A stretch of DNA of 47,530 bases from an uncultured Myxococcales bacterium (GTDB taxonomy: Bacteria > Myxococcota_A > Polyangia > Nannocystales > Nannocystaceae): assembly GCA_902826865.1 (NCBI GenBank), contig CADEGN010000019.1:1-47530 (forward strand). The letters are read 5' to 3'. Both the position numbers and the translations under genes were made by a program. The notes under the pieces are model-generated. The model ran no database searches. It saw only the letters and a list, made by a program, of their open reading frames with translations, and had not been told where the DNA came from. Shown here piece by piece: positions 1 to 9,408 of this stretch. The stretch's first letter is position 1. Each line of letters begins with the position of its first letter.

Positions 1-1675
1 CGTCGGTCGGTTCGCCATCCTCGCTGCGTTTCGCGGCTGGATCGGCTGCAGTCCCGCTGCTCGGACCCGGTGCATCGCCAGGTGCGGCCGAGGGTTGCGA
101 CGGGTCCGCGTTACCCGGGCCGGTAGCGCCTGGGGTCCCGGCCGGGGTTGTGCCTCCCTGCCCGCCGCTGCCATCGACCGCCGTGATCTCGAAATCGATG
201 CGCCGGTTCTTCGCCCGATTCGCGTCGCTGTCGTTGGGCACGACTGGATTGCGCGCACCCCGACCTTCGGTGGTGATCCGCGCGACATCGATGCCGCCGT
301 CGACCAGGTACTTCTTGACGGCCTCGGCGCGCCGACGCGACAGATCGAGATTGAACGCCTCGCTGCCGACATTGTCGGTGTGGCCGACGATGTTGACCCG
401 TACTTCTGGGAAGTCCTTGAGCGTAGCGATCGCTTCGTCGAGGAGCGGCCGCGAGACCGGCTTGATCGTGTCCTTCTTGAAATCGAACACGATGCCGGCA
501 ATCGTGCCGCTAAACTTCTTCACTGGCGGCGGCACGTCGTCGGGGCAACCATCATCGTCTTTGTAGTTGTTCTTGGTCTCGGGCTCGAACACGCAGTCGT
601 CGTCGGGATCGAGGAACCCGTCGCCGTCGCTGTCCTTGACCGGGCAGCCGTCGGGCGCCACGCCCGGGACCTCGACGCAGGCGTCGACTTTGTCGTGGAA
701 CCCGTCGCCGTCGGTGTCGGGGCAACCGTGCGGTGGAACGCCCGCGAGATCTGGACACGTGTCGTCGGCGTTGCGGATGCCGTCGCGATCGCGGTCGGGA
801 TCCTCCGGCGGTGGAAGAGGCGGCGGGTCCTTGGGCGGCTTGCGCCCGATGGTGAACGTCAGCGATGCCAGTACCTGTACATGCGAGGTCCCGCTGTTCT
901 GCAGGCCCTCCACGGCCGAGAGAATGTCGCGGACTTCAAGGCGGAAGCCGAGCAGTTTGCTGACCGCAATCTTGACGCCGGCGCCGTAGTGCACCGCCGG
1001 ATCGACGTCGCGCCCGAGAAACAGCAGGTTGGAGCGCACACCGAGCAGGCCACCGCCGACCAGCACGAATGGCACGACCGAGTAATACGGCAGCTGCGCG
1101 ACCACGTGGGCCTGAAACCCGTAGACAAAGACCGGGTCGTTGGTGGCGCTGCGCATGCGCGTGGGCATGGCGTTGAACTCGGCCTCGACCCCGAGCGAAC
1201 GCAGCGGGTAGAAGCCGCCGCGCACCCCGACGTCGGGCCCGATGCGCCACAGTGCCTCCGGTGGCTTCGTCACCGGATCGTAGAGGTCGTGCCGATCGGC
1301 GGGCAGGAACACGCCGCCGAAGATGCCGATCTCGCCGAGGTTGCGTTGGGGCGCCCAGCGGCGGATCCACGGCAGGCGGCGGAACCCCGTCGGGGGGCCT
1401 TCCGCTGCGCGGCGCTCCGCCGAGCGGCGCCGCAGCTCCGCGCGCGAACGCAACCGCGGCGCGTCGTCGCCGTCGCGCTCGCCCTCGGCACTCTGGTCCT
1501 TGGGCACCAAAGGCGGAGCGGCGGGCGGTGGGGCCGCAGGGGCGTCGCTCGATTCCGGCGCTGTCGCCGGCCCTCTGACGGCGACGGCTCTTCCCGCGCT
1601 CGACCTCGCCAATGCGGCGCTGGCCGAAGACATCGGCACGCATCCCGCGACGAGAACGGCGACGGTTCGCTTCAT
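1..1675 (-). CDS. OmpA-family outer membrane protein with thrombospondin type-3 repeats (C-terminus off the window)
   Basis: The protein starts at ATG 1673-1675 (MKRTVAVLVAGC...) with a signal peptide ending near SSASA. A Pro/Ala/Arg-rich linker and a region that reads like a small beta barrel (about residues 110-280) follow. Next come Asp-rich calcium-binding type-3 repeats (DRDRDGIRNADDTCPD, DTDGDGFHDKVDAC, DSDGDGFLDPDDDC; about residues 290-375). The OmpA C-terminal domain (about 385-493) carries FDFKKDTIKP and GHTDNVGSEAFN...SRRRAEAV, including the Asp and Arg that bind peptidoglycan. It probably tethers the outer membrane to the wall. A Gly/Pro/Ala-rich tail of at least 65 residues continues past the OmpA domain and off the left edge with no stop, so the true end is unknown. 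It faces the other envelope genes here. Confidence 0.9.
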   Translation of the reverse strand, partial: MKRTVAVLVAGCVPMSSASAALARSSAGRAVAVRGPATAPESSDAPAAPPPAAPPLVPKDQSAEGERDGDDAPRLRSRAELRRRSAERRAAEGPPTGFRRLPWIRRWAPQRNLGEIGIFGGVFLPADRHDLYDPVTKPPEALWRIGPDVGVRGGFYPLRSLGVEAEFNAMPTRMRSATNDPVFVYGFQAHVVAQLPYYSVVPFVLVGGGLLGVRSNLLFLGRDVDPAVHYGAGVKIAVSKLLGFRLEVRDILSAVEGLQNSGTSHVQVLASLTFTIGRKPPKDPPPLPPPEDPDRDRDGIRNADDTCPDLAGVPPHGCPDTDGDGFHDKVDACVEVPGVAPDGCPVKDSDGDGFLDPDDDCVFEPETKNNYKDDDGCPDDVPPPVKKFSGTIAGIVFDFKKDTIKPVSRPLLDEAIATLKDFPEVRVNIVGHTDNVGSEAFNLDLSRRRAEAVKKYLVDGGIDVARITTEGRGARNPVVPNDSDANRAKNRRIDFEITAVDGSGGQGGTTPAGTPGATGPGNADPSQPSAAPGDAPGPSSGTAADPAAKRSEDGEPTD

Positions 1676-1965
1676 CACGCTCGGTTCTATCGCACTCGGG
1701 CACCGCCGCGCCACCGCGAGTGCTCTTGCGGCCGTGATGATGCGGGTGCCGGTAGGGGCTCGGGTACGAGCTCGGACCGGTCCCCATCGACCGCACCCTT
1801 GTCGACCGGGCAGATCCATCGGCGCCGACCTTGTCCTCCACGGGCGCCGAATCGGGCGATGGGGACGGGTCCGATACGCATGTGCCCCCGGGCCAACCGA
1901 ACGCGATCACCGGCCCGCCCACCTCGCCCGTCGCCGAGGTGGGCCGCGAATGGGCGCTCATCCGC
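1676..1965. other. Gene-free spacer upstream of the OmpA gene
   Basis: These 290 bp lie between the OmpA start and the stop of the next upstream gene on the same strand. Open frames across it continue antisense frames of the flanking genes and have no domain content. It should hold the OmpA promoter and the 3' end signal of the lipoprotein gene; the only clear element is the inverted repeat at 1917-1944. Confidence 0.5.
1917..1944 (-). terminator. Perfect 10-bp inverted repeat after lipoprotein gene
   Basis: GCCCACCTCG (1917-1926) and CGAGGTGGGC (1935-1944) are exact complements with an 8-nt loop. The hairpin lies 22 bp past the stop of the minus-strand lipoprotein gene. No T-run follows, as is common in high-GC genomes, so factor-independent termination is inferred. 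Confidence 0.5.
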
Positions 1966-2523
1966 CTATTGGCAGGTGTTGGCCAGCTGCTCGCAGGTTG
2001 GCGGCTCGGGATCATCCATGCAGGCGAAGATGCATGCGATGCAGGGATCGAGCAGCGGCGGTTCTTCACCGCCCCCGCCCGTGCTCGTACCCCCGCCGGT
2101 GCCGGTTCCAGTGCTCCCACCGGTCGACGCGGCCGGGGGATCGCACTCCATGAGGTCGGCGCAGCGTTCGCTGCAGCAGTTGCCGAGGCGCAGGAGTTTG
2201 GTCGCCTCGGGTACGGTGAGTTCTTCCTCGCAATCGAGGAAGCACGACAGATCGGCCTCGTAGTTCGGATCCTGGATCAGCTGGGCGATGATGAAGGCCG
2301 CGCAGTCGCGGACGCAGTGAATCGCGTCGCGACAGGTCTTGTCGGGGGCAACGGTGGTCGAATCCAGGCCCGTCGTCGACCCGGTGCTCGTCGTCACGAA
2401 CCCGGTCGAGCCACCCCCTGTGGTGGTACTCGACTGCGCCGACTTGAAGCTCTCGTCGGAGTCGAAGCAGGCGCCGGTCGCGGCGAGGGCGAACAGCCAA
2501 GAGGCGCGCCTCGGGCAAGACAT
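1966..2523 (-). CDS. Cys-rich lipoprotein with Ser/Thr/Gly linker
   Basis: The ATG at 2521-2523 gives MSCPRRASWLFALAATGACF, a short basic n-region, a hydrophobic core and a lipobox ending in Cys19. A longer upstream in-frame extension exists but would bury the signal. After the lipid Cys comes a low-complexity linker (STTTGGGSTGF), then a Cys-rich segment (CRDAIHCVRDCAAF, CFLDCEEE, CCSERCADLMEC), another TGGSTGTGTGG linker and a final CIACIFACMDD...C segment. About a dozen Cys suggest a disulfide-bonded periplasmic or surface protein. This style of lipoprotein is abundant in Nannocystis-type myxobacteria. No enzymatic motif is visible; function unknown. It is divergent from the lipoprotein gene at 2640, with 116 bp between the starts. 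Confidence 0.75.
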   Translation of the reverse strand: MSCPRRASWLFALAATGACFDSDESFKSAQSSTTTGGGSTGFVTTSTGSTTGLDSTTVAPDKTCRDAIHCVRDCAAFIIAQLIQDPNYEADLSCFLDCEEELTVPEATKLLRLGNCCSERCADLMECDPPAASTGGSTGTGTGGGTSTGGGGEEPPLLDPCIACIFACMDDPEPPTCEQLANTCQ

Positions 2524-2639
2524 GGAGGGCAGCCTAGCAGCCCGCAGTGAAACGCCGCAACACGAGGTTTTGAAGGCGACGCCTCGGAGCGCGCAGCTCT
2601 CGTCACGGCAAGCCCATGGCATCTGGCTTGTCATGACCG

Positions 2640-4064
2640 GTGCGACGGGGTCAAAATGCGTGGGTGCAAGTCACTTGGCCTCGCGACAATGGCGGTGCGA
2701 CGGCCGCTCTCTCACCGGCAACGGCGCGCGGCTCCCGCGTGGGGCTCGCGGCGGGAATCATTGCGAGCGTCGCGATCGGGACCGGCGGCTGTCGCGGCGA
2801 GGACATCACGTTCGACTGCGAAAACCAGCACATGACGTTCAACAAGCGGGTCAGCGAGCTCTCGCCCCCGTTGCGCGCGGACATCCCCGCCAAGGGCCCC
2901 TTCCCTGTCGCGGTGCAGCTGACCAGCACCGGCATTCGCAAGCTCCTCGCCAACGTCATCGACGAGGGCGTCCCATTTAGCGGAAGCATCCCGTTCGGCG
3001 TGCTCCCACAGGGACCCGCCGATGCCGACATCAAACCGTCGAGCACCCCGCAGATCCTCCTGAAGGACGTCCCCAACTGTCCGAACTGCGTGGTGTTCCA
3101 CCTCGACTTCGATGTTCGCCTGGCATCTGGCGAAAAGCCGCTCTCGTCGGGGGCGGGCTACGTCGATCTCAACATCCCGCTGCGGCTCGATGCCGACGCC
3201 GCCACGGGCAACACGACGCTGGTCGCCGAATACGGCAAGGCGACGATCGGCGATTGGTTCATCAGCGTCTACGGGTTCGACTCGAACACGCACACGATGC
3301 TCTCGGGAGCGCTCAAGGTCCTCATGGGGGAGCAGATCACCGAGAACTACGACGACGTCGAGCTTTTCACCCTGGGCTCGTGGAGCATCGGCAAGGGCAA
3401 CGTCAAGCTCGTCGCCCGCGACCTCCAGGTCTACCCCGAGCTCGACAAGATCGTGCTCGGGATGCACACCAACCTCCCGCTTCCCGCCAGTGTGTCGGTC
3501 GACACCTCCCTGCAGCTTCCGCCGACCACGGTCATGACCGTGTCGATGGCCCCCGGCCTGTTCGCGGCCATGGCCCAGCGGATGTTCGACGAGGGCGAGA
3601 TCGCCCGACATTACGACGAGAACGGCAAGCCCGATCCGGGCGGGATCTACGGTATTACCCTCGACGACATCGCGGCCGATGCCCAGGGCGAAGAGCGCCT
3701 TCTGACCACCTTCGACGTGTGGCGGGTGGCCGACGGCTACTGCGGCTACGTGAGAGCGGAGATGCCGATGGGCCTGGCTACCGACATGGCCTTCCAGAAG
3801 ATCGTCGTCACCCCCGGCGAGGCCACCCTCATCGAGGGCAAGGGCAGCGGCGCGGCAGCCCTCGAGGAGCAGGAGCTGGTCGACCAGAACAAGGATCTGA
3901 TCAGTCGTTTCAGGGACGATCTCGCCGAGCAGATCGGCAAGACCGTTAACTACGAGGCGCTCAGCATCGAGGACAGCGACATCGTGTTCACCACCCAGGG
4001 GATCGACGTCGAGCCCGGCGAAATGCGGACGTATATCGACGTCCTTGTGCTCGCCGAAGAGTGA
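2640..4064 (+). CDS. Predicted lipoprotein, unknown function
   Basis: This is a 474-residue protein with lipobox AIGTGGC (lipid Cys51). The long N-terminus comes from the GTG at 2640; a GTG at 2664 would shorten it, and no ATG is available before the lipobox. The mature part starts GEDITFDCENQHMTFNKRV and reads as a mostly beta, soluble domain: GYVDLNIPLRLDADAATGNT, YGKATIGDWFISVYGFD, VKLVARDLQVYPELDKIVLG. A Glu-rich helical segment (EEQELVDQNKDLISRFRDDL) precedes a last beta region. I do not recognise the family; the alternating amphipathic strands could suit a lipid-binding or barrel-lining protein, which is speculation. It is divergent from the Cys-rich lipoprotein gene. Confidence 0.75.
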   Translation: MRRGQNAWVQVTWPRDNGGATAALSPATARGSRVGLAAGIIASVAIGTGGCRGEDITFDCENQHMTFNKRVSELSPPLRADIPAKGPFPVAVQLTSTGIRKLLANVIDEGVPFSGSIPFGVLPQGPADADIKPSSTPQILLKDVPNCPNCVVFHLDFDVRLASGEKPLSSGAGYVDLNIPLRLDADAATGNTTLVAEYGKATIGDWFISVYGFDSNTHTMLSGALKVLMGEQITENYDDVELFTLGSWSIGKGNVKLVARDLQVYPELDKIVLGMHTNLPLPASVSVDTSLQLPPTTVMTVSMAPGLFAAMAQRMFDEGEIARHYDENGKPDPGGIYGITLDDIAADAQGEERLLTTFDVWRVADGYCGYVRAEMPMGLATDMAFQKIVVTPGEATLIEGKGSGAAALEEQELVDQNKDLISRFRDDLAEQIGKTVNYEALSIEDSDIVFTTQGIDVEPGEMRTYIDVLVLAEE

Positions 4065-4372
4065 TCCCGGCCGGCGGGGGGCGGGTCCGCGGGCGCGGAA
4101 GTGAGGTGCCGCAGTTTCGTGCCCGCGGGGACCGCGGACAGCGCCAACGGCCGTATTCGCCCATGGGAAGGCGAAGTTCCGCGATCGCACGCGCGCCTGT
4201 TTGCCCCGAGGGCTTGCCAAGATCGGGGCCCGGCGGCACGAACCGGGAGCGAGGGGCTTGGGATCCGACGCAGGGGTGTGCTACCAACCGGCGCCCCCCA
4301 GGGAACACCCTGGGCGCCCCCGCCGCCCGGGACGCCGTTCCGGGTGTGCCCCGGCCGCACGAAGGATCTCCG
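4065..4372 (+). other. 308-bp gene-free spacer with several hairpins
   Basis: No start-to-stop frame here looks real; the open frame running in from 4061 has no protein-like content until the ATG at 4373. The spacer contains inverted repeats: GCCCCGA/TCGGGGC (4203-4209 and 4223-4229), the long hairpin at 4290-4318, and CCGGG/CCCGG near 4340-4355. It may hold the terminator of the upstream lipoprotein gene and a structured leader for the small gene downstream. Confidence 0.45.
4290..4318 (+). promoter_or_regulatory. Strong bulged hairpin in leader of small gene
   Basis: GGCG (4290-4293), a 3-nt bulge, and CCCAGGG (4297-4303) pair around an AACA loop with CCCTGGG (4308-4314) and CGCC (4315-4318): 11 pairs in total. 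It sits 54 nt before the ATG at 4373. It could be a terminator for the upstream gene or a leader structure; no T-run follows. Confidence 0.45.
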
Positions 4373-4699
4373 ATGAAACGCACCGACCAGGAACGCATCG
4401 AGCGCGAGCTGAAGCGGCGCGAGAAACACGCCAAGGCCCACGACCGCAAGGACGGGGAGGCGCCAGTCGGGACGTCGGTCAGCGACTACGTGAAGAACCT
4501 CGTGGCGCTTCTGCAGTACGACGAGGTTCAGATCTACAACACGCGCGACGACGAAGACGTGTTCGAGCTCCTGCTCAACATGAAAAACGACCTACCCGAG
4601 AAGCAATGGGACGCCGTGCTCAAGAGCGCGATCCAGAAGACGAAGGTCGCCGAGAAGGACCTCGCCTTCACCGAGCTCAAAGCGCTCCTGGCCGACTGA
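4373..4699 (+). CDS. Small charged helical protein, unknown function
   Basis: A 108-residue protein starting at ATG 4373, preceded by AAGGATC (weak ribosome site). The first 30 residues are very basic and helical (MKRTDQERIERELKRREKHA), then TSVSDYVKNLVALLQYDEVQ, then acidic and helical to the end (LAFTELKALLAD). No signal peptide or membrane segment is present, so it is cytoplasmic. The basic-then-acidic helix layout would fit a nucleic-acid or partner-binding protein, but I recognise no family. It is the only well-formed frame in this interval and has clear third-position G/C bias. It converges on the Pal-like gene with 24 bp between the stops. Confidence 0.7.
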   Translation: MKRTDQERIERELKRREKHAKAHDRKDGEAPVGTSVSDYVKNLVALLQYDEVQIYNTRDDEDVFELLLNMKNDLPEKQWDAVLKSAIQKTKVAEKDLAFTELKALLAD

Positions 4700-4723
4700 G
4701 TGCGACGTGCCGCGTTCGAGCCG

Positions 4724-5551
4724 TCAGCGCCAGATGAACTGAACCCGGCGTTCGCGGCTGCGGGCACCCTCGTCGACGGCGACCGCCTCGAGGCTGCCCT
4801 TGGCGATCACCTGCATGCGCTCCGGCGCCACACCTTCTTGCACGAGGAGGGTCTTCACCTCGTTGCCGCGGCGCTCCGTGAGCAAGATGTTGTACTCCTC
4901 GGTGCCGCGGTTGTCTGCGTGCGCCTCGAGCAGGACGACGACGCCTTGCTCGGCGATGCAGGCAGCGGCCGCCTTGAGGTCGGCTTGGGTCTTGGGTGTG
5001 AGGACATCGCTGTCGAACGCGAAGTACACGGCCGGAAGCCCGCACGGACCGCCATCGTCGTCGCCGATGTCGCCCGAGAAAATGCACATCCCACCGTCAC
5101 AGATCTCGTCCATCGAGCACTGATCGTCGGTGGTGCATGAGTTGATCGGGCTACACCGACCGGTGTCGGCGTTGCACGGACCGGTGCCGCAATCGCTATC
5201 CGTGGTGCACTGCTCGCAGGTGCCCGACTTGCACGCGAGTCCGCCGATACAGTCGCTCCGCTGGGCACACGGGCCGTGCTCGTCGCTGTGGGTCGACGAC
5301 GCGGCGGCCGCCAACTCGCCAGGGGCGACGCAGCGAAAATCGCGGCATACAAGGGCCGCGCCACCGATGGTGGGCTTGCCAGCGCAGTCGCCGTCAACCT
5401 TGCAATTCTGGCAGCTGCCGTCCACGCAGCGTTCGGCCAGCTCGGCCTTGCAATCCCCGTCCTGGCGACACGCGGGGTACGTCTTGCGGCAGCCGCCGAT
5501 GGCGAGCGGCAACGCTGCCACGAGGCCAAGCCATCGGGTCGCGAGGAGCAT
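4724..5551 (-). CDS. Pal-like OmpA lipoprotein with Cys-rich N-terminal half
   Basis: A 275-residue protein from ATG 5549-5551. MLLATRWLGLVAALPLAIGGC is a clear lipoprotein signal (lipid Cys21). Residues 26-160 are packed with Cys in spaced motifs (CRQDGDC, CVDGSCQNCKVDGDC, CTTDSDCGTGPC), like the disulfide repeats of many myxobacterial surface proteins. Residues 174-273 form an OmpA/Pal peptidoglycan-binding domain: YFAFDSDVLTPKTQADL, HADNRGTEEYN, TERRGNEV, with Asp213 and Arg228 at the diaminopimelate-binding positions. It likely anchors the outer membrane to the wall. Normal Pal lacks the Cys-rich half, so this is a domain fusion. No tol genes flank it, so it is probably not the main Pal of the cell. 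Confidence 0.88.
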   Translation of the reverse strand: MLLATRWLGLVAALPLAIGGCRKTYPACRQDGDCKAELAERCVDGSCQNCKVDGDCAGKPTIGGAALVCRDFRCVAPGELAAAASSTHSDEHGPCAQRSDCIGGLACKSGTCEQCTTDSDCGTGPCNADTGRCSPINSCTTDDQCSMDEICDGGMCIFSGDIGDDDGGPCGLPAVYFAFDSDVLTPKTQADLKAAAACIAEQGVVVLLEAHADNRGTEEYNILLTERRGNEVKTLLVQEGVAPERMQVIAKGSLEAVAVDEGARSRERRVQFIWR

Positions 5552-5684
5552 GCGCAGTTTCGGTTTGTAGCACGGCCCGGCCCCGCGATGTTCGCGGCTC
5601 GCGCTTGGTCAGGTTGGCAGCGCGCCCGCCGTCAGAAGGAATTTGCCGGCCCCAGACGACGCGGTCCGGGGCAAACTGCCGCCT

Positions 5685-7307
<1,623 letters not shown>

Positions 7308-7351
7308 CCCCACCTGGCGCGGGGCATCCCGCGCGCACCTGGAGCCCGAGA

Positions 7352-8626
7352 ATGCAGACCCCGAAAACGACATCCGCGCTGACCTTCACCGACGCGCGTT
7401 GGAAGAACATCACGCGCCCCTATAGCGCCGATGACGTCATGCGCCTGCGCGGCAGCGTCGTCGTTGAGCACACGCTCGCGCGACTTGGTTCGGAGCGCCT
7501 CTGGGAGATGCTCCACCGCAAGCCCTTCGTCGCCGGGCTCGGCGCGCTCACCGGCGGCCAAGCCGTGCAGCAGGTCCGCGCCGGGCTCGAGGCGATCTAC
7601 GTCAGTGGCTGGCAGGTCGCCGCCGACGCCAACCTCGCCGGCGCCACCTATCCCGATCAGAGCCTGTACCCGGCCAACAGCGTGCCCAACCTGGTCCGCC
7701 GGATCAACGCCGCGTTGCATCGCGCGGATCAGATCGAGAGCAGCGAGGGCGGCGTCAAGCGCAACTGGTTTGCGCCGATCGTCGCCGATGCCGAGGCCGG
7801 CTTCGGTGGTCCGCTCAATGCCTACGAGATCATGAAAGGCATGATCGAAGCCGGGGCGGCCGCGGTTCACTTCGAAGACCAGCTCTCGTCGGAGAAGAAG
7901 TGCGGCCACCTCGGGGGCAAAGTGCTGGTGCCCGGCAGCCAGTTCGTCCGCTCGCTGATCGCGGCTCGCTTGGCCGCCGATGTCGAGGGTGTGCCGAGCA
8001 TCATCGTCGCCCGCACCGATGCCGACGCCGCTCGCCTACTCACCGCGGACATCGACGAGCGCGATCGCCCGTTCATCACCGGCGAACGCACGGCCGAGGG
8101 TTTCTTTCAGATCAAGGGGGGCGTCGAGATGGCGATCGCTCGCGCCCGTGCCTACGCGCCCCACGCCGACTTGCTGTGGTGCGAAACGTCCACGCCGGAC
8201 CTACGCGAGGCCAAGCAGTTCGCCGAGGGTGTCCGCGCTCAGTTCCCCGACAAGATGATGGCGTACAACTGCTCACCATCATTCAACTGGAAGAAGAACC
8301 TCGACGACGCGACCATCGCAAAGTTCCAACGGGAGCTCGGGGCGATGGGCTACAAGTTCCAATTCGTCACGCTCGCCGGCTTCCATTCGCTCAACTTCGG
8401 GATGTACGAGCTCGCCCGAGCCTATGCCGCGTCCGGCATGACCGCCTACAGCGAGCTCCAGCAGGCTGAGTTCGCGGCGGAGGCGTCTGGGTACACCGCC
8501 ACCCGCCACCAGCGCGAGGTGGGCACGGGTTACTTCGACGAGGTGTCGAAGATCGTCTCGGGCGGCCAAGCCTCGACGCTGGCTATGGAAGCCTCCACCG
8601 AGGCGGCGCAGTTCGACCGCTCGTAG
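7352..8626 (+). CDS. aceA: Isocitrate lyase
   Basis: Splits isocitrate into glyoxylate and succinate. The ATG at 7352 follows GGAG (7341-7344) at a good distance; a TTG at 7304 overlapping the malate synthase stop is unlikely. The 424-residue product has the active-site KKCGH (Cys184), [61 protein letters not shown] and [11 protein letters not shown]. Length and motifs match the compact bacterial type. Glyoxylate passes to the upstream malate synthase; succinate would enter the sdhCAB complex at 33.7-37.1 kb. The shunt supports growth on acetate or fatty acids, which suits a predator using prey lipids. Confidence 0.97.
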   Translation: MQTPKTTSALTFTDARWKNITRPYSADDVMRLRGSVVVEHTLARLGSERLWEMLHRKPFVAGLGALTGGQAVQQVRAGLEAIYVSGWQVAADANLAGATYPDQSLYPANSVPNLVRRINAALHRADQIESSEGGVKRNWFAPIVADAEAGFGGPLNAYEIMKGMIEAGAAAVHFEDQLSSEKKCGHLGGKVLVPGSQFVRSLIAARLAADVEGVPSIIVARTDADAARLLTADIDERDRPFITGERTAEGFFQIKGGVEMAIARARAYAPHADLLWCETSTPDLREAKQFAEGVRAQFPDKMMAYNCSPSFNWKKNLDDATIAKFQRELGAMGYKFQFVTLAGFHSLNFGMYELARAYAASGMTAYSELQQAEFAAEASGYTATRHQREVGTGYFDEVSKIVSGGQASTLAMEASTEAAQFDRS

Positions 8627-8645
8627 GTCATCCGTTGCGGCGGCC

Positions 8646-8679
8646 GGCGTACGTGAATCACTCTTTGATCACGTACGCC
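8646..8679. terminator. 11-bp perfect inverted repeat between aceA and a convergent gene
   Basis: GGCGTACGTGA (8646-8656) pairs exactly with TCACGTACGCC (8669-8679) across a 12-nt loop. It begins 20 bp after the aceA stop; its right arm encodes the last residues of the convergent methyltransferase, whose stop is in the loop. It can fold in transcripts from either side, so a bidirectional terminator is likely. Confidence 0.6.
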
Positions 8680-9383
8680 GTCGGCGTTCGTGCGTGGGGC
8701 AGGCTTCGCATTCGGACGCGCTTGTCGGCGAAGAAGCGATCGACGCCGTCGCTCTCGCTCCAGCGCCCAATCGCGTACTCGTCGAAGACGACCACGCCGC
8801 CGGGTGTAACGCGTGGCCACAGGGCTTTGAGCGCATGGTACGTGGGCTCGCCGAGATCGAGATCCATGTGCAAGAGCGAAATGCGAAAGCCGGGGCTGTC
8901 GCTGGCGTAGATCGCCGTGGTTCGGCGAACGTCGCCGGGCACGAGGGCACACCGGTCGCGCCCGATGCCGGCGGCGTCGATGGCGGCGAACAGGTCATCA
9001 ACCGAAGTGCCACCATGACCGGTTTCGCGCACGAAGGCCTGAACCACCGCAACATCTCCGGCGCTGCTGGGGGCAGCAAACGCGTCGAAGGTGTCGAAGC
9101 CGATCACGCGCTTGGCCGATCCGGGAGCATGGATCGTGAGGAACTTGAGCCACGTTAAGAGCCCCGCCCCTTTGAACACGCCGCACTCGACGATATCGCC
9201 GGGCACATCGAGGCTCATGCGAAAGAGCTCGTGGCGAACGAGCAGCTTGCGCAGCCGCTCCGTATCGGGTCCCAGGAGGAGCGTGTGATAGGCGTCCCAC
9301 AACGCGGCGTCGTCGGCCGCCGGCTCGGCCGGCACGGGCAGTCCCATGTCGCGTTCGTAACGGCCCGGCCGCTCCGCGGCCAC
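8658..9383 (-). CDS. TylF/MycF-like O-methyltransferase
   Basis: A 241-residue SAM-dependent methyltransferase related to macrocin O-methyltransferase TylF. The SAM site reads GDIVECGVFKGAG (about residues 62-74); later KRVIGFDTFDAFAAP, LHMDLDLGEPTYHALKALW and PGGVVVFDEYA supply the acidic residues that bind the metal in this family. The start is GTG 9383; an ATG at 9347 (MGLPVPAEP) is possible and no ribosome site decides. TylF relatives methylate sugar hydroxyls in macrolides, but many act on surface sugars. It follows mmsA by only 25 bp and is probably cotranscribed, though no sugar pathway genes are nearby. Substrate unknown. Confidence 0.88.
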   Translation of the reverse strand: MAAERPGRYERDMGLPVPAEPAADDAALWDAYHTLLLGPDTERLRKLLVRHELFRMSLDVPGDIVECGVFKGAGLLTWLKFLTIHAPGSAKRVIGFDTFDAFAAPSSAGDVAVVQAFVRETGHGGTSVDDLFAAIDAAGIGRDRCALVPGDVRRTTAIYASDSPGFRISLLHMDLDLGEPTYHALKALWPRVTPGGVVVFDEYAIGRWSESDGVDRFFADKRVRMRSLPHARTPTAYVIKE

Positions 9384-9408
9384 GGCGTGTCCGCCTTCGG
9401 GCCGCCGC

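Noticed and set aside
936-2120. 394-codon minus-strand open frame
   Set aside because: Out of frame with, and overlapping, the real OmpA gene, which has a signal peptide, type-3 repeats and the OmpA domain.
95-2263. 722-codon plus-strand open frame
   Set aside because: It is antisense to the OmpA gene and the lipoprotein gene, Arg-rich and without any domain; open shadow frames are expected at this GC content.
2712-4220. 502-codon minus-strand open frame
   Set aside because: Lies antisense across the lipoprotein gene at 2640; His/Arg/Asp-rich with no recognisable fold.
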